Assembly: GCA_913048385.1 (NCBI GenBank)
Contig: CAJWVZ010000001.1
Location: 1 to 64,000, forward strand
Direction of reading: 5' to 3'
DNA length: 64,000 nt
Origin: an uncultured Gammaproteobacteria bacterium
GTDB taxonomy: Bacteria > Pseudomonadota > Gammaproteobacteria > Pseudomonadales > Pseudohongiellaceae
Shown piece after piece: positions 9,663 to 21,696 of the stretch. Below the pieces are notes generated by a model. That model saw only the letters and a list, made by a program, of their open reading frames with translations, did not search any database and was not told the origin of the DNA. How positions within the stretch are numbered: position 1 is the first letter of the stretch; the number at the start of each line of letters is the position of its first letter. The translations under genes were made by a program, and so were the position numbers.

Positions 9663-12600
9663 ATGAAAGACCTTTTAGGTTTGTTAAAGTCTCAGTCACC
9701 CTCTGATGAATTCGATTCGATCCGAATCGGCCTTGCTTCTCCGGAGATGGTGAGGGCATGGTCCTTTGGTGAGGTAAAAAAGCCGGAGACGATAAATTAT
9801 AGAACCTTTAAACCTGAAAGGGATGGCCTTTTCTGTGCGAAGATTTTTGGGCCGGTAAAAGATTACGAATGTTTGTGCGGTAAGTATAAACGCTTAAAAC
9901 ATAGAGGTGTAATTTGTGAAAAGTGCGGGGTCGAAGTTGCGCTCTCGAAAGTTCGCAGGGATAGAATGGGACATATCGAGTTGGCGACCCCTGTCGCACA
10001 TATTTGGTTTTTAAAATCATTGCCCTCGCGAATAGGTTTGTTGCTCGATATGACGCTCAGAGATATTGAACGCATACTTTATTTTGAGTCTTTTGTCGTA
10101 ACAGACCCAGGCATGACAACTTTGGAAAAGGGACAGTTGCTGAATGATGAGCAATATTACGAGGCAATGGAGGCGTTCAGTGACGAATTCGACGCAAAAA
10201 TGGGTGCAGAAGCGGTCCAGGCGTTGATGAAAGACCTTGATGTACCAGCTGAGGTTTCCCGGCTTCGTGAAGAAATTCCCGCAACTAATTCGGAGACGAA
10301 GCTGAAAAAGTTATCGAAGCGGCTTAAATTGCTTGAAGCATTTTCTGAGTCGGGCAATAAGCCGGAATGGATGGTGATGACAGTTTTACCTGTTCTACCA
10401 CCGGACCTTCGGCCCTTAGTGCCCCTTGATGGAGGGCGGTTTGCGACATCAGACCTCAATGACCTCTATCGCAGAGTAATAAATCGCAATAACCGATTGA
10501 AAAGACTCTTAGACCTCAACGCTCCAGATATTATTGTTCGAAATGAAAAACGTATGTTGCAAGAGGCGGTAGACGCTTTACTTGACAACGGCCGTCGTGG
10601 TCGTGCCATAACAGGGTCGAACAAAAGGCCGTTGAAGTCCCTCGCAGATATGATTAAGGGCAAACAAGGCCGGTTTAGGCAGAATTTGCTTGGAAAGCGC
10701 GTTGATTATTCGGGTAGGTCAGTTATTGTCGTTGGACCGACATTACGTTTGCATCAGTGCGGCTTGCCAAAAAAAATGGCATTAGAGTTGTTTAAGCCGT
10801 TTATCTTTGGAAAGCTTGAGCGCCGTGGATTAGCAACAACCATTAAAGCCGCAAAAAAAATGGTTGAGCGAGAAACCGCAGAGGTCTGGGACATTCTTGC
10901 GGAAGTGATTCGTGAGCATCCCGTCTTATTGAACCGAGCTCCCACGTTACACCGTCTGGGAATTCAAGCCTTTGAGCCGGTTTTGATTGAGGGTAAAGCC
11001 ATACAGCTCCATCCCCTGGTTTGTGCTGCGTACAACGCCGATTTTGATGGCGACCAGATGGCTGTCCATGTACCTCTGACCCTTGAGGCGCAGCTTGAAG
11101 CTAGAACTCTTATGATGTCAACGAACAATATCTTGGCCCCATCGAGTGGCGAACCAATAATTGTTCCTTCACAGGATGTCGTTTTGGGGTTGTACTACAT
11201 GACTCGTTCGAGGGTCAATGCCAAAGGGGAGGGCATGATTTTCGCCGATCAGAAAGAAGTTCAGCGCGCCTATGAAACTGGGAATGTTCATTTGCAGGCA
11301 AAAATCAAGGTTCGAGTTACTGATTTTATAAAGGATGAAAGCGGCGATTTAGTATCAAATACGGCGATTGTCGATACAACTGTGGGGCGGGTGATGTTGT
11401 TCAACGTAGTTCCTTCAGGCCTTCCTTTTTCTATGGTTAATCAAAAGATGGGAAAGAAGCCTATTTCTCAGGTTCTGAACGCTTGTTATCGAAATGTTGG
11501 GTTGAAGGAAACCGTAATATTCGCGGATCAACTCATGTATACCGGTTATAAGTATTCAACCAAGTCAGGTTCTTCTATTGGGGTTAATGATTTTGTTATA
11601 CCAAAAGAAAAGGCGTCGATTATTGGGCAGGCCAACGCTGAGGTCGAGGAAATAGAAGCACAGTTTGCATCGGGGCTTGTAACGCAGGGAGAAAAATATA
11701 ATAAAGTCATTGATATCTGGTCGCGAGCCAATGACATAGTAGCTAAGTCAATGATGGAAGGTCTGTCTACTGAGCCTGTAGTCAATAAGGAGGGCGAAAC
11801 TGAGCAACAAGAATCTTTTAATTCAGTTTATATTTATGCTGACTCTGGAGCAAGGGGCTCGCCCGCGCAAATTCGGCAGCTCGCTGGAATGAGGGGGCTA
11901 ATGGCTCGGCCTGACGGGTCCATTATTGAGACGCCGATTACGGCGAATTTTAGAGAGGGTTTGAGTGTATCCCAATACTTTACTTCAACCCATGGAGCTA
12001 GAAAGGGGCTGGCTGATACGGCGTTAAAAACTGCCAACTCAGGTTATTTGACGCGGCGTCTTGTCGATATATCTCAAGATCTTGTTGTAACTGAAGTAGA
12101 TTGCGGCACCGACGAAGGTTTGAGAATGGCGCCGATAATTGAAGGCGGCGATATTATTGCTCCGCTCGGGGATAGGGTGCTCGGGCGCACACTGGCTGTT
12201 GATGTTGTTGACGAAAAAACGAAAGATGTCATTGTAGCGTCAGGTACTACTTTGGACGAAAAACTTGTTGATATTTTAGACGAAAAAGGAGTCGATGAGC
12301 TTTACGTTCGATCACCCATCACTTGCGCTACTCGTTTTGGAATCTGTGCTACTTGTTATGGTAGAGACCTGGCGAGAGGGCACGTGGTTAATGTCGGCGA
12401 GGCGATTGGTGTTATAGCGGCGCAATCTATTGGTGAGCCAGGCACGCAGTTAACTATGCGGACGTTCCACATCGGAGGAGCGGCTTCGCGTGCAACGGCG
12501 GCAGATAGTGTGCAAGTTAAAAATTCCGGAAAAATCCATTTACACAATATGAAAACGGTTGAGAATATAAAAGGCGAGCTGGTTGTCGTGTCGCGATCGG

Positions 12601-13886
12601 GAGAGCTCATTGTTGACGATTTGCAGGGTCGTGAGCGAGAGCGATATAAGCTGCCTTATGGGGCTGTGATTACTATCGGTAAAGAAACGGTTGTTGAAGC
12701 GGGACAGGTTGTTGCTGCATGGGATCCTCATACTCACCCGATAATTTCTGAGGTTGCGGGCTCGGTGGCCTTTAGTGCAATGGAAGAAGGGATTACTGTT
12801 AGGGAGCAAACAGATGAGATTACAGGTCTAAGTAGCATTTCAGTTATTGATCCAAATGAGAGGTCTTCGGGGGCAAAGGAATTGCGTCCTGCTGTTACGG
12901 TTGTCGATAAAAAGGGTAAGGAATTGTGTTTGCCCGGAACCACACATCCAGCTCATTATTTCTTGCCCGCCGGTGCGATAGTTTCCTTGAAGGATGGGAC
13001 TGCCCTAAACCTTGGGGACGTAGTTGCGCGGATTCCGCAAGAGGGTTCGAAGACGCGGGATATCACGGGCGGTCTCCCTCGGGTTGCGGATTTGTTCGAG
13101 GCTAGGCGGCCTAAGGAGCCGGCTATCCTCGCTGAAATTTCGGGAACAGTTAGTTTTGGTAAAGAGACAAAAGGCAAGCGCCGGTTAGTTATTACACCAA
13201 AGGATGGCGTTAATCCGATTGATGGCAGTGATCACTACGAGGTTTTAATATCAAAATTGCGGGCCATGGCGGTTTTTGAAGGAGAGTATATTGAGAAAGG
13301 AGAGGTCGTGTCAGAGGGGCCTCCTGCTCCGCATGATATATTGCGACTTAAGGGTGTTGAAGCGTTAGCGGAGTATATAGTTAACGAAGTCCAAGATGTT
13401 TACCGGCTTCAGGGTGTCCGAATAAACGACAAGCACATAGAAGTAATTGTCCGTCAAATGTTGCGTAAGGTGGAAATCATCGATTCTGGAGAATCGAACT
13501 TAATAAAAGGGGAGCAGTTAACGCTTACTCAAGTGATGGAAGTTAATGACAATTTGCTGAAGGAGTCTAAGTCACCAGCGAGATTTAATCGAATGTTGCT
13601 TGGCATTACCAAGGCGTCCCTTGCAACTGAATCGTTCATTTCTGCTGCATCTTTTCAAGAGACGACTCGAGTGTTAACTGAAGCGGCGGTCACGGGTAAG
13701 AGAGATTTCTTGCGTGGATTGAAAGAGAATGTCGTTGTCGGCAGATTAATTCCTGCAGGTACTGGGCTTGCTTACCATGAAGCTCGGAAAAAGAGTTATC
13801 TTGACGATTATGACTTTGATTCGGCCAGCGTTATTGATGTTGAGGCTGCCCTTACGGAAGCGCTTAATGAGGAAGTCGAGGGTTAG
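9663..13886 (+). CDS. rpoC: RNA polymerase subunit beta'
   Basis: Catalytic subunit. The 1407 residues include the N-terminal zinc site [20 protein letters not shown] (near residues 70-88), the Mg-binding loop [12 protein letters not shown] (near residue 460), and the second zinc site built from DCGTDEG and [15 protein letters not shown]. There is no split or intein. AGGAG sits seven bases before the ATG. Confidence 0.99.
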   Translation: MKDLLGLLKSQSPSDEFDSIRIGLASPEMVRAWSFGEVKKPETINYRTFKPERDGLFCAKIFGPVKDYECLCGKYKRLKHRGVICEKCGVEVALSKVRRDRMGHIELATPVAHIWFLKSLPSRIGLLLDMTLRDIERILYFESFVVTDPGMTTLEKGQLLNDEQYYEAMEAFSDEFDAKMGAEAVQALMKDLDVPAEVSRLREEIPATNSETKLKKLSKRLKLLEAFSESGNKPEWMVMTVLPVLPPDLRPLVPLDGGRFATSDLNDLYRRVINRNNRLKRLLDLNAPDIIVRNEKRMLQEAVDALLDNGRRGRAITGSNKRPLKSLADMIKGKQGRFRQNLLGKRVDYSGRSVIVVGPTLRLHQCGLPKKMALELFKPFIFGKLERRGLATTIKAAKKMVERETAEVWDILAEVIREHPVLLNRAPTLHRLGIQAFEPVLIEGKAIQLHPLVCAAYNADFDGDQMAVHVPLTLEAQLEARTLMMSTNNILAPSSGEPIIVPSQDVVLGLYYMTRSRVNAKGEGMIFADQKEVQRAYETGNVHLQAKIKVRVTDFIKDESGDLVSNTAIVDTTVGRVMLFNVVPSGLPFSMVNQKMGKKPISQVLNACYRNVGLKETVIFADQLMYTGYKYSTKSGSSIGVNDFVIPKEKASIIGQANAEVEEIEAQFASGLVTQGEKYNKVIDIWSRANDIVAKSMMEGLSTEPVVNKEGETEQQESFNSVYIYADSGARGSPAQIRQLAGMRGLMARPDGSIIETPITANFREGLSVSQYFTSTHGARKGLADTALKTANSGYLTRRLVDISQDLVVTEVDCGTDEGLRMAPIIEGGDIIAPLGDRVLGRTLAVDVVDEKTKDVIVASGTTLDEKLVDILDEKGVDELYVRSPITCATRFGICATCYGRDLARGHVVNVGEAIGVIAAQSIGEPGTQLTMRTFHIGGAASRATAADSVQVKNSGKIHLHNMKTVENIKGELVVVSRSGELIVDDLQGRERERYKLPYGAVITIGKETVVEAGQVVAAWDPHTHPIISEVAGSVAFSAMEEGITVREQTDEITGLSSISVIDPNERSSGAKELRPAVTVVDKKGKELCLPGTTHPAHYFLPAGAIVSLKDGTALNLGDVVARIPQEGSKTRDITGGLPRVADLFEARRPKEPAILAEISGTVSFGKETKGKRRLVITPKDGVNPIDGSDHYEVLISKLRAMAVFEGEYIEKGEVVSEGPPAPHDILRLKGVEALAEYIVNEVQDVYRLQGVRINDKHIEVIVRQMLRKVEIIDSGESNLIKGEQLTLTQVMEVNDNLLKESKSPARFNRMLLGITKASLATESFISAASFQETTRVLTEAAVTGKRDFLRGLKENVVVGRLIPAGTGLAYHEARKKSYLDDYDFDSASVIDVEAALTEALNEEVEG

Positions 13887-13906
13887 CATTATTGATCTTT
13901 AAGGAG

Positions 13907-13935
13907 TTGACTCTGAAGCGCTGTGTCTTTAGAAT
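13907..13935 (+). promoter_or_regulatory. Sigma70 promoter of the str operon
   Basis: TTGACT and TAGAAT are exactly 17 bases apart in the rpoC-rpsL spacer, 142 bases before rpsL. The same hexamers and spacing occur before rpsJ (18642-18670), which strengthens both calls. The long leader could hold further control elements. Confidence 0.65.
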
Positions 13936-14076
13936 CCGCGTTCATTTTATGGAGTCCTTGGGGTATCAGCGGGCACGGTATGGGTAAGAATAGAAGGTGC
14001 ATTTGTGCTTAAAGAGACTTGATTCAAATGTCGAATCGGTTAGAGGAAGATAAAATAAGAGGTTTGTTTTTTTACT

Positions 14077-14451
14077 ATGGCTACTATAAATCAACTGGTC
14101 CGGAAACCTAGAAAGAGTAAAAACGTTAAAAGCGGTGTGCCTGCATTGCAAGGATCCCCTCAAAAAAGAGGAGTTTGTACACGGGTTTACACGACTACTC
14201 CTAAAAAACCGAATTCTGCCTTGAGAAAAGTTTGCAGGGTAAGATTGGTGAATGGCTTTGAGGTTTCATCCTACATCGGCGGGGAAGGTCATAATTTGCA
14301 GGAGCACTCAGTGGTTTTGATACGGGGTGGCAGAGTGAAAGACCTTCCCGGTGTTCGTTATCACACGGTGCGGGGTAGTTTGGACACATCGGGAGTCTCT
14401 GATCGCAGACAAGGTCGTTCGAAGTATGGGGCAAAGCGTCCAAAGAGCTGA
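14077..14451 (+). CDS. rpsL: 30S ribosomal protein S12
   Basis: Decoding-site protein. The 124 residues contain [18 protein letters not shown] and [12 protein letters not shown], so the two lysines known for streptomycin resistance changes are wild type and the aspartate usually methylthiolated (in KDLPG) is kept. First gene of the str operon; I see little Shine-Dalgarno match before its ATG. A terminator-like hairpin follows it. Confidence 0.98.
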   Translation: MATINQLVRKPRKSKNVKSGVPALQGSPQKRGVCTRVYTTTPKKPNSALRKVCRVRLVNGFEVSSYIGGEGHNLQEHSVVLIRGGRVKDLPGVRYHTVRGSLDTSGVSDRRQGRSKYGAKRPKS

Positions 14452-14480
14452 GATTAGACTGTTAATTTAAGAATCTTAAT

Positions 14481-14511
14481 AAGGCCGGCTCTTTTTGTGC
14501 CGGCCTTTTCT
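14481..14511 (+). terminator. Terminator-like hairpin between rpsL and rpsG
   Basis: AAGGCCGGC pairs perfectly with GCCGGCCTT over a 9-base loop and is followed by TTTC. The stem is strong and GC-rich, but the U tract is short, so partial termination or mRNA stabilisation is likelier than a full stop inside the str operon. Confidence 0.6.
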
Positions 14512-14568
14512 TGCATGGTATCTGTTTTAAAGTAAGAAAAAATTGCACGGCGAAAAGTGATAGTAAGG

Positions 14569-14604
14569 CCGGTTTCCTCAGAGCTTGCTCTGTGTTTATA
14601 CCGG
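14569..14604 (+). promoter_or_regulatory. Nested hairpin before rpsG, possible S7 target
   Basis: The outer stem CCGGT/ACCGG encloses the perfect inner hairpin CAGAG-CTTG-CTCTG, 28 bases before the rpsG start. In Escherichia coli S7 represses through the rpsL-rpsG spacer, so an equivalent site is plausible. No sequence match to that site was established. Confidence 0.4.
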
Positions 14605-14631
14605 ACAACCTGAATAAATAAGGAGTTAAAA

Positions 14632-15105
14632 ATGCCAAGAAGAAGAGTTGCGGCCAAACGAGAAGTATTACCTGATCCTAAGTTCCAAAATAAAACCCTA
14701 GCTAAATTCATGAACCATGTAATGGTAGATGGTAAAAAGTCGGTTGCTGAAAAAATAGTGTACGGGGCTCTTGATGTTGTCTCTCAAAAGGCAGCTGGTT
14801 CCGACCCCTTGGAAATTTTTGAAAAAGCGCTCGAGGCGATTGCACCGATGGTTGAGGTAAAATCAAGGAGAGTCGGTGGAGCGACATATCAGGTTCCTGT
14901 TGAGGTTCGAGTTGAGCGAAGAAATGCTTTAGCCATGAGATGGCTCGTAGAGCATTCGCGAAAACGTGGTGAAAAATCTATGGCCCTTCGGTTAGCAGGT
15001 GAAATTTTCGATGCGTCAGAAGGCCGCGGCAGTGCAGTTAAGAAAAGAGAAGATGTCCATCGTATGGCGGAAGCAAATCGAGCGTTCTCACACTTCCGAT
15101 TTTAA
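14632..15105 (+). CDS. rpsG: 30S ribosomal protein S7
   Basis: Primary 16S rRNA binder that starts assembly of the 30S head. The 157 residues begin with [18 protein letters not shown] and include the beta-hairpin [18 protein letters not shown] precedes the ATG. The 180-base gap after rpsL carries two hairpins; fusA follows after 28 bases. Confidence 0.98.
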   Translation: MPRRRVAAKREVLPDPKFQNKTLAKFMNHVMVDGKKSVAEKIVYGALDVVSQKAAGSDPLEIFEKALEAIAPMVEVKSRRVGGATYQVPVEVRVERRNALAMRWLVEHSRKRGEKSMALRLAGEIFDASEGRGSAVKKREDVHRMAEANRAFSHFRF

Positions 15106-15133
15106 TAAGCAAATATAATAGAGGGTAAGACTC

Positions 15134-17224
15134 GTGGCCAGAAAACATCCGCTTAACCGGTATAGAAATATAGGAATTGTTGCGCACGTTGATGCTGGCA
15201 AAACCACAACGACTGAGAGAATCCTTTTTTATACTGGGATATCGCACAAAATTGGCGAAGTGCATGACGGTGCTGCAACAATGGATTGGATGGAGCAGGA
15301 GCAGGAGAGGGGAATTACTATAACCTCTGCTGCTACCACGTGTTTTTGGAATGGAATGGATGATCAGTATGACGAGCATCGGGTGAATATCATAGATACG
15401 CCCGGTCACGTGGATTTTACCATTGAGGTCGAGAGATCCCTTCGGGTACTTGATGGAGCGGTGGTTGTTCTGTGTGGTTCTTCCGGCGTTCAGCCTCAAA
15501 CAGAAACGGTTTGGCGTCAGGCTAATAGATATGAAGTTCCGCGTATGGTTTTTGTCAACAAAATGGATAGAGCGGGTGCTGATTTTTTAATGGTAGTGGA
15601 GCAAATGAAGGACCGCTTAGGCGCGAATCCAGTTCCTATGCAGCTTGCAATTGGAGCTGAAGAAGAGTTCAAAGGCGTAATAGATTTGGTCAAGATGAAA
15701 AAGATTGTTTGGAGCGAGACTGATCAAGGCACGACCTTTGTATATGAAGATATCCCCTCTGAAATGCAATCTGATAGTGAAAAATGGCGCGAAGTACTTG
15801 TGGAAAACGCTGCGGAAGCTACTGAAGAGCTTATGGAAAAATACCTTGAGGGTGAAGAGCTCAGTGAAGAAGAAATTATGCGCGGGATTCGCATACGAAC
15901 TTTGTCTAGTGAAATTGTTCCAACCTTCTGCGGTTCTGCTTTCAAAAACAAGGGTGTGCAAGCAGTGCTAGATGCGGTTATTGATTATATGCCTGCACCA
16001 ACCGAGGTCAAGGCAATCGACGGCTTGTTGGAGAATGGAGACCAGGTTACCTGTGAGGTTGAGGACGATGCTCCTTTTGCTGCGCTAGCTTTTAAAATAG
16101 CAACGGATCCTTTTGTTGGGACGTTGACTTTTTTCCGTGTTTATTCGGGCAAGCTCAACTCAGGAGACTCTGTTTATAATCCATTAAAAAGTAAGAAAGA
16201 GCGAGTTGGGAGAATGGTGCAAATGCATGCTAATTCGCGCGAAGAAATTAAAGAGGTTTTGGCTGGGGATATTGCGGCAGCTATAGGTTTGAAAGATGTA
16301 ACCACCGGAGAGACCTTGTGCGCGATTGATAGAGTTGTGACGCTAGAAAAGATGGAGTTTCCAGAGCCGGTAATTTCGGTGGCGGTCGAGCCTAAGAGTA
16401 AGGCCGATCAAGAAAAAATGGGCATTGCGCTAGGTAAACTTGCGCAAGAAGACCCGTCTTTTCGAGTCGAAACTGATGAAGAATCAGGACAAACTATTAT
16501 TTCTGGTATGGGAGAGCTTCACTTAGATGTTTTAGTCGACAGGATGCGCCGAGAGTTTGCTGTGGAAGCTAATATTGGTAAGCCGCAAGTGGCGTATCGG
16601 GAGACGATCCGTAAATCGGTTGAAATCGAAGGGAAGCACGTTAAACAGTCGGGTGGACGAGGGCAGTATGGGCACGTGGTCCTTCGTTTAGAGCCTCTAG
16701 ACCCGGATGCCGAATATGAATTTGTTAATGAAATTGTTGGTGGGGTTATTCCTCGGGAATATATTCCGGCTGTTGATAAGGGTATTCAGGAGCAGATGAA
16801 AAACGGATGTTTGGCTGGATACCCATTGCTAGCGATGAGAGTTACGTTATTTGATGGTTCGTTCCATGATGTCGATTCTAGCGAAATGGCGTTCAAAATC
16901 GCGGGTTCTATCGCGCTCAAAAAAGGAGCACTTCAAGCTGACGCAGCGTTGCTCGAGCCTATGATGAAAGTCGAGGTTGTTACTCCTGAGGAATATATGG
17001 GAGATGTAATGGGTGATCTGAATCGTAGACGTGGAATGGTCCATGGAATGAATGATTCAGCATCGGGCAAGGTTATTGATGCAGAAGTGCCTCTTGCTGA
17101 GATGTTCGGCTACTCTACGGACCTCAGGTCAGCTACTCAAGGCCGAGCCACATACACTATGGAATTTGAAAAATATGCCATAGTTCCGAACAATGTTGCT
17201 GAGGCAATCGTCAGTTCAAAATAA
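15134..17224 (+). CDS. fusA: Elongation factor G
   Basis: GTPase that drives translocation. The 696 residues show G1 [12 protein letters not shown] near residue 17, the switch II motif [16 protein letters not shown], then domains II-V including GRGQYGHVV. The start is GTG, set by the family N-terminus [14 protein letters not shown] with GAGGG upstream. It lies in the canonical rpsL-rpsG-fusA-tuf order. Confidence 0.98.
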   Translation: MARKHPLNRYRNIGIVAHVDAGKTTTTERILFYTGISHKIGEVHDGAATMDWMEQEQERGITITSAATTCFWNGMDDQYDEHRVNIIDTPGHVDFTIEVERSLRVLDGAVVVLCGSSGVQPQTETVWRQANRYEVPRMVFVNKMDRAGADFLMVVEQMKDRLGANPVPMQLAIGAEEEFKGVIDLVKMKKIVWSETDQGTTFVYEDIPSEMQSDSEKWREVLVENAAEATEELMEKYLEGEELSEEEIMRGIRIRTLSSEIVPTFCGSAFKNKGVQAVLDAVIDYMPAPTEVKAIDGLLENGDQVTCEVEDDAPFAALAFKIATDPFVGTLTFFRVYSGKLNSGDSVYNPLKSKKERVGRMVQMHANSREEIKEVLAGDIAAAIGLKDVTTGETLCAIDRVVTLEKMEFPEPVISVAVEPKSKADQEKMGIALGKLAQEDPSFRVETDEESGQTIISGMGELHLDVLVDRMRREFAVEANIGKPQVAYRETIRKSVEIEGKHVKQSGGRGQYGHVVLRLEPLDPDAEYEFVNEIVGGVIPREYIPAVDKGIQEQMKNGCLAGYPLLAMRVTLFDGSFHDVDSSEMAFKIAGSIALKKGALQADAALLEPMMKVEVVTPEEYMGDVMGDLNRRRGMVHGMNDSASGKVIDAEVPLAEMFGYSTDLRSATQGRATYTMEFEKYAIVPNNVAEAIVSSK

Positions 17225-17255
17225 ATTCAGTTAGAGATAATAGGGGTAGTCGACA

Positions 17256-18446
17256 ATGGCTAAGGAAAAATTCGAAAGAAGTAAGGTGCACGTAAACGTA
17301 GGTACGATTGGTCATGTTGACCACGGAAAGACTACCCTAACGGCGGCATTAACAAAGGTTTGTGCGGATGCTCACGGCGGAGAGACTCGTGACTTTGCTC
17401 AAATTGACAATGCGCCGGAAGAGAAAGAACGTGGTATTACAATTTCGACATCACACGTTGAATACGATTCCCCAGATCGCCACTATGCACACGTGGACTG
17501 CCCTGGTCACGCGGACTATGTAAAAAACATGATTACTGGTGCGGCTCAGATGGATGGAGCTATTTTAGTTTGTTCTGCAGCAGATGGCCCCATGCCACAA
17601 ACGCGAGAGCACATCCTTTTGTCTCGACAGGTTGGTGTGCCCTATATTGTTGTGTTTATGAACAAGGCAGATATGGTTGACGATGAAGAGCTCCTTGAGT
17701 TAGTGGAGATGGAGATTCGTGAATTGTTGGATTTATATGAGTTTCCTGGTGATGATACGCCCATCATTATTGGCTCTGCATTAAAGGCGTTAGAGGGCGA
17801 TCAATCAGAGATAGGAGCGCCGGCGGTACTAAAGCTTGTTGAGACGTTGGATAGTTACATCCCGGAGCCTGTGCGTGATATCGAAAAGCCTTTTCTTATG
17901 CCAATTGAGGACGTTTTTTCGATTTCTGGTCGTGGCACAGTGGTAACTGGCCGTATAGAGCGTGGTATTGTTAATGTCGGTGATGAGATCGAAATTGTGG
18001 GTATTAGAGATACTACAACTACGGTTTGTACTGGCGTTGAAATGTTTCGTAAGCTTTTGGATGAAGGTCGTGCCGGTGAGAATGTTGGCGTCTTGTTGAG
18101 GGGCACTAAGCGGGAGGAAGTTGAGCGAGGGCAGGTTCTTTCTAAGAAGGGCGCGATTACGCCGCATACTAAATTTGAGGCAGAGGTCTATATCTTGAGC
18201 AAAGATGAGGGCGGTCGACACACGCCATTCTTTAAAGGCTATCGTCCACAGTTTTACTTTCGTACCACAGATGTGACTGGCGCTTGTGAATTGCCGGAAG
18301 GCGTTGAAATGGTAATGCCTGGCGATAATGTGAAGATGGATGTTGAATTAATTAACCCCATAGCAATGGATGAAGGTCTTCGTTTTGCGATAAGAGAAGG
18401 CGGTCGCACAGTAGGTGCTGGCGTTGTCTCTAAAATAAACGAATAA
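17256..18446 (+). CDS. tuf: Elongation factor Tu, copy 2
   Basis: Same role as the copy at 331, here in the str-operon (tufA) position 31 bases after fusA. The 396 residues start at ATG with [15 protein letters not shown]. All GTPase motifs are intact, so both copies should work. By eye it differs from copy 1 at roughly 45 positions, clustered around residues 37-50, in the AAPGTI/SKKGAI loop near residue 300 and near the C-terminus. Confidence 0.98.
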   Translation: MAKEKFERSKVHVNVGTIGHVDHGKTTLTAALTKVCADAHGGETRDFAQIDNAPEEKERGITISTSHVEYDSPDRHYAHVDCPGHADYVKNMITGAAQMDGAILVCSAADGPMPQTREHILLSRQVGVPYIVVFMNKADMVDDEELLELVEMEIRELLDLYEFPGDDTPIIIGSALKALEGDQSEIGAPAVLKLVETLDSYIPEPVRDIEKPFLMPIEDVFSISGRGTVVTGRIERGIVNVGDEIEIVGIRDTTTTVCTGVEMFRKLLDEGRAGENVGVLLRGTKREEVERGQVLSKKGAITPHTKFEAEVYILSKDEGGRHTPFFKGYRPQFYFRTTDVTGACELPEGVEMVMPGDNVKMDVELINPIAMDEGLRFAIREGGRTVGAGVVSKINE

Positions 18447-18468
18447 TATTTCCTAAGTTAGCAATTAA

Positions 18469-18499
18469 GCCGAGGTGACCCGTAATGGGTCTGCTCGGT
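18469..18499 (+). other. Hairpin after tuf copy 2
   Basis: The outer stem CCGAG/CTCGG encloses ACCC-GTAAT-GGGT, 23 bases after the tuf stop. No clear U tract follows, so this may be an end-protecting or weak terminator structure closing the str operon. It is the first element of the 310-base tuf-rpsJ gap. The rest of that gap holds the S10 promoter and a leader with no other clear structure. Confidence 0.45.
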
Positions 18500-18641
18500 A
18501 GATTTCTCTCTTTATGTCAAGATGTTGGGGTGTTGACTAAGGCAACATACTACTGTGATTGTCAATTACTGGCCTAGTTCGCTAATAAGGTAATCAGCCT
18601 AGAAAAATATCGCTGTAATGCCTTTGAATGTCCTTATTGGC

Positions 18642-18670
18642 TTGACTCTCAGCTGTAGCCCATTTAGAAT
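18642..18670 (+). promoter_or_regulatory. Sigma70 promoter of the S10 operon
   Basis: TTGACT and TAGAAT with a 17-base spacer, 86 bases before rpsJ, inside the 310-base gap after tuf. Hexamers and spacing are identical to the str promoter at 13907, and the bases just after the -10 (CTCGC versus CCGCG) are also alike. Confidence 0.65.
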
Positions 18671-18756
18671 CTCGCTTCGATTTTTTGTTCGACTCTGAGT
18701 TGAGTCAGTAAAAACTAAGTATTTAATTAGTAAGCTATTTTTGGAGCTTTAGGTAG

Positions 18757-19068
<312 letters not shown>

Positions 19069-19124
19069 CAATTGCTCGGAACCCAGAACTTCGTTAATAC
19101 TTAGTTCAGTTCAAAAAATATCCA

Positions 19125-19156
19125 GGCAGTAAGAGTTCAGTCCTTTCTGCCCTTTT
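19125..19156 (+). terminator. Terminator-like hairpin between rpsJ and rplC
   Basis: GGCAG pairs with CTGCC, the stem can continue inside with AAG/CTT, and CTTTTT follows directly. This is an intrinsic-terminator shape placed within what is normally one operon, which suggests attenuation of the downstream ribosomal genes. Moderate stem strength. Confidence 0.5.
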
Positions 19157-19172
19157 TAATAAAAGTTTTGGC

Positions 19173-19225
19173 GCACTGACATCTTTGTTTCCTTTTAAGG
19201 AAACTACATAGTGCAACGCGTCAGC
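19173..19225 (+). promoter_or_regulatory. Structured leader with competing stems before rplC
   Basis: The perfect hairpin GTTTCCT-TTTA-AGGAAAC (19187-19204) is flanked by GCACT/AGTGC (19173 and 19210), which can form an outer stem. The overlapping CTGAC (19176) can pair instead with GTCAG (19221). Two exclusive folds of this kind are typical of ribosomal-protein-controlled leaders. L4 is a known regulator of the S10 operon but acts before rpsJ in Escherichia coli, so a shift of the site is an inference. Confidence 0.45.
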
Positions 19226-19266
19226 GGCCATAGAGGGTGAAGCCCCGTGCACCATGAGGTTAAAAA

Positions 19267-19911
19267 ATGTCTATTGGATTAGTCGGACTGAAGAGTGGGA
19301 TGACCCGTATCTTCACTGAAGATGGGGCTTCTGTTCCAGTTACTGTCGTTGAAGTTAAGCCGAACCGCGTTACACAAGTAAAGACCCCTGATATTGACGG
19401 TTATAGTGCCGTCCAAGTTACCATGGGCGAACGTCGTGGTACGCGCGTTTCAAAGGGGCTAGCCGGGCATTTTGCCCGAGCGAAGACGCCTGCAGGAGTT
19501 GGTTTGTGGGAGTTTCGTGCTGAAGAAACTATCATCGCTGATCTTGAGACCGGCTCTGAGATTAAGGTGGATGTGTTTTCCGAAGGCCAGCTTGTTGATG
19601 TGACTGGGACGTCAAAAGGTAAGGGTTTTCAGGGTGGCGTCAAGCGTCACAATTTTCAGATGCAGGACGCGACTCACGGAAACTCCCTGTCTCACCGAGC
19701 GCCAGGCTCCATCGGGCAGTGCCAAACTCCTGGTCGAGTTTGGAAGGGTAAGAAAATGGCCGGGCAAATGGGGAATGAGCGTTCTACTACGCAGAGTCTA
19801 AAGGTTGTCCGTGTTGATATTGAAAACAACCTCCTTTTAATCAAAGGAGCGGTCCCGGGAGCTACAGGGTCTCAGGTAATCGTCCGTCCAGCTACAAAGG
19901 CCAAGGGGTAA
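19267..19911 (+). CDS. rplC: 50S ribosomal protein L3
   Basis: Early 23S rRNA binder reaching towards the peptidyl-transferase centre. The 214 residues include the extension [19 protein letters not shown], which holds the Gln methylated by PrmB in Escherichia coli. GAGG precedes the ATG. rplD follows directly, its possible GTG start abutting this stop. Confidence 0.98.
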   Translation: MSIGLVGLKSGMTRIFTEDGASVPVTVVEVKPNRVTQVKTPDIDGYSAVQVTMGERRGTRVSKGLAGHFARAKTPAGVGLWEFRAEETIIADLETGSEIKVDVFSEGQLVDVTGTSKGKGFQGGVKRHNFQMQDATHGNSLSHRAPGSIGQCQTPGRVWKGKKMAGQMGNERSTTQSLKVVRVDIENNLLLIKGAVPGATGSQVIVRPATKAKG

Positions 19912-19914
19912 GTG

Positions 19915-20535
19915 ATGGAAATAAATATCGCATTACCTGGAAAAAAGACAGGCAAAGACACAGTTTCGTTGTCAGAGGATTCTTTTGGTAAAGATTACAA
20001 CGAGGCCCTTGTTCATCAAAGCGTCGTCACATACTTGGCTGGTGGACGCCAGGGAACAGTGCAGCAAAAAACTCGATCAGACGTTCGTGGGGGAGGCAGA
20101 AAACCTTGGCGACAAAAGGGCACTGGGCGCGCTCGTTCAGGTACAATTAGAAGCCCGATCTGGCGCGGTGGGGGGGTGACCTTCGCTGCTCGGCCACGTG
20201 ACTTCAGTAAGAAAATCAACAAAAAAATGTATAAAGGAGCCATGCGTTGCATTCTCTCTGAGCTTGTTCGGCAAAATCGGCTCTTAGTGGTCAATGATTT
20301 CGCTATTGATACTCATAAAACAAAAGATTTAGTGAGTAAACTGCGAGAATTTGAACTCGAAAATGTTCTGATTGTTTCTGAGTCGGTGGAAAAGAATCTG
20401 TATTTAGCTACTCGAAATCTTCATAAAGTGGATGCGTTAGATGTAGCGGGGTTGGATCCGGTAAGTCTTATCGGGTTTGAAAATGTCCTCATGACAGTCT
20501 CGGCCGTGAAAAAAGTTGAGGAGATGTTGTCATGA
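19915..20535 (+). CDS. rplD: 50S ribosomal protein L4
   Basis: Lines the peptide exit tunnel and is a known repressor of S10 operons. The 206 residues carry the extended basic loop [19 protein letters not shown]. The ORF track starts at GTG 19912; ATG 19915 in the same frame matches the family and is preferred. The end overlaps the rplW start by four bases (ATGA). Confidence 0.97.
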   Translation: MEINIALPGKKTGKDTVSLSEDSFGKDYNEALVHQSVVTYLAGGRQGTVQQKTRSDVRGGGRKPWRQKGTGRARSGTIRSPIWRGGGVTFAARPRDFSKKINKKMYKGAMRCILSELVRQNRLLVVNDFAIDTHKTKDLVSKLREFELENVLIVSESVEKNLYLATRNLHKVDALDVAGLDPVSLIGFENVLMTVSAVKKVEEMLS

Positions 20536-20831
20536 ATTTTGACCGGTTATACACCGTAATTTTGGGGCCGCATGTGTCGGAGAAGGCAGCAACGCTTGGC
20601 GATGTTAATAATCAATATGTTTTCAAGGTGGCTCGTTCGGCGACGAAACCTGAGATAAAAACGGCTGTAGAGACTTTGTTTAGCGTTTCCGTAGTCAATC
20701 TTCAGGTTTTGCTAGTCAAAGGCAAAACGAAGCGTGGGGCCGGAGGGCGGGTTCGACGCAGGTCTGATTGGAAGAAGGCTTACGTTAGGTTAGAAGCCGG
20801 TCATGAAATTGATTTTGCAAATATAGGTTAA
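20532..20831 (+). CDS. rplW: 50S ribosomal protein L23
   Basis: Sits at the tunnel exit and docks trigger factor and SRP. The 99 residues start [19 protein letters not shown] and keep the loop [19 protein letters not shown]. It overlaps rplD by four bases, which indicates translational coupling. Confidence 0.98.
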   Translation: MNFDRLYTVILGPHVSEKAATLGDVNNQYVFKVARSATKPEIKTAVETLFSVSVVNLQVLLVKGKTKRGAGGRVRRRSDWKKAYVRLEAGHEIDFANIG

Positions 20832-20844
20832 AGGGGGAGAAAGT

Positions 20845-21675
20845 ATGCCAGTAATAAAGTGTAAGCCTACTTCTCCGGGGCGCAGGTTTGTAGTCAAAGT
20901 TGTTCATCCGGATCTGCATAAAGGAGCTCCTTTTGCCGCTCTTACGACGGCCAAGTCCAAAACGGGTGGACGCAACAATAAAGGACGGATAACGACCCGT
21001 CACGTCGGTGGTGGTCACAAGCAAAAGTATAGAATTATTGATTTTAAGAGAAACAAAGACGGGATTCAGGCCAAAGTTGAAAGACTGGAGTATGACCCGA
21101 ATCGGTCTGCAAATATTGCATTGTTATTGTTCTTGGACGGTTCTAGAACTTACATTATTGCCCCTGCCCAAGTGAAGGTTGGCGATATTTTACAATCAGG
21201 TGACGACGCGCCGATTAAAGTAGGAAATAGCCTTCCATTGAGAAATATCCCGCTGGGAAGTACGGTCCACTGTGTCGAGTTGAAGCCTGGAAAAGGAGCG
21301 CAAGTCGCAAGGAGCGCGGGTACGTCGTTGCAACTGGTAGCTAGGGAGGGGGCTTATGCAACTCTCAGACTGCGATCTGGCGAAATGAGAAAAGTTTTGA
21401 GTGAGTGTCGAGCTACTCTTGGAGAAGTTTCAAACGGTGAGCATAGCTTGAGGTCTTTGGGCAAAGCAGGTGCGAAGAGGTGGAGAGGAGTCAGGCCCAC
21501 AGTTCGGGGCGTGGCAATGAATCCGGTCGATCATCCGCATGGAGGTGGGGAAGGGCGTACCTCTGGGGGACGTCACCCAGTATCACCGTGGGGTACTCCA
21601 ACCAAGGGCTATAAAACAAGAACGAATAAGCGGACAGATAATATGATTGTTCGCCGAAGGAATTCCAATCGTTAG
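20845..21675 (+). CDS. rplB: 50S ribosomal protein L2
   Basis: Core 23S binder needed for subunit joining and peptidyl transfer. The 276 residues contain [20 protein letters not shown] with the conserved histidine of the C-terminal domain. AGGGGGAG is a strong ribosome binding site just before the start. Confidence 0.98.
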   Translation: MPVIKCKPTSPGRRFVVKVVHPDLHKGAPFAALTTAKSKTGGRNNKGRITTRHVGGGHKQKYRIIDFKRNKDGIQAKVERLEYDPNRSANIALLLFLDGSRTYIIAPAQVKVGDILQSGDDAPIKVGNSLPLRNIPLGSTVHCVELKPGKGAQVARSAGTSLQLVAREGAYATLRLRSGEMRKVLSECRATLGEVSNGEHSLRSLGKAGAKRWRGVRPTVRGVAMNPVDHPHGGGEGRTSGGRHPVSPWGTPTKGYKTRTNKRTDNMIVRRRNSNR

Positions 21676-21696
21676 TCGCAATAGGGGAAAAGTATA

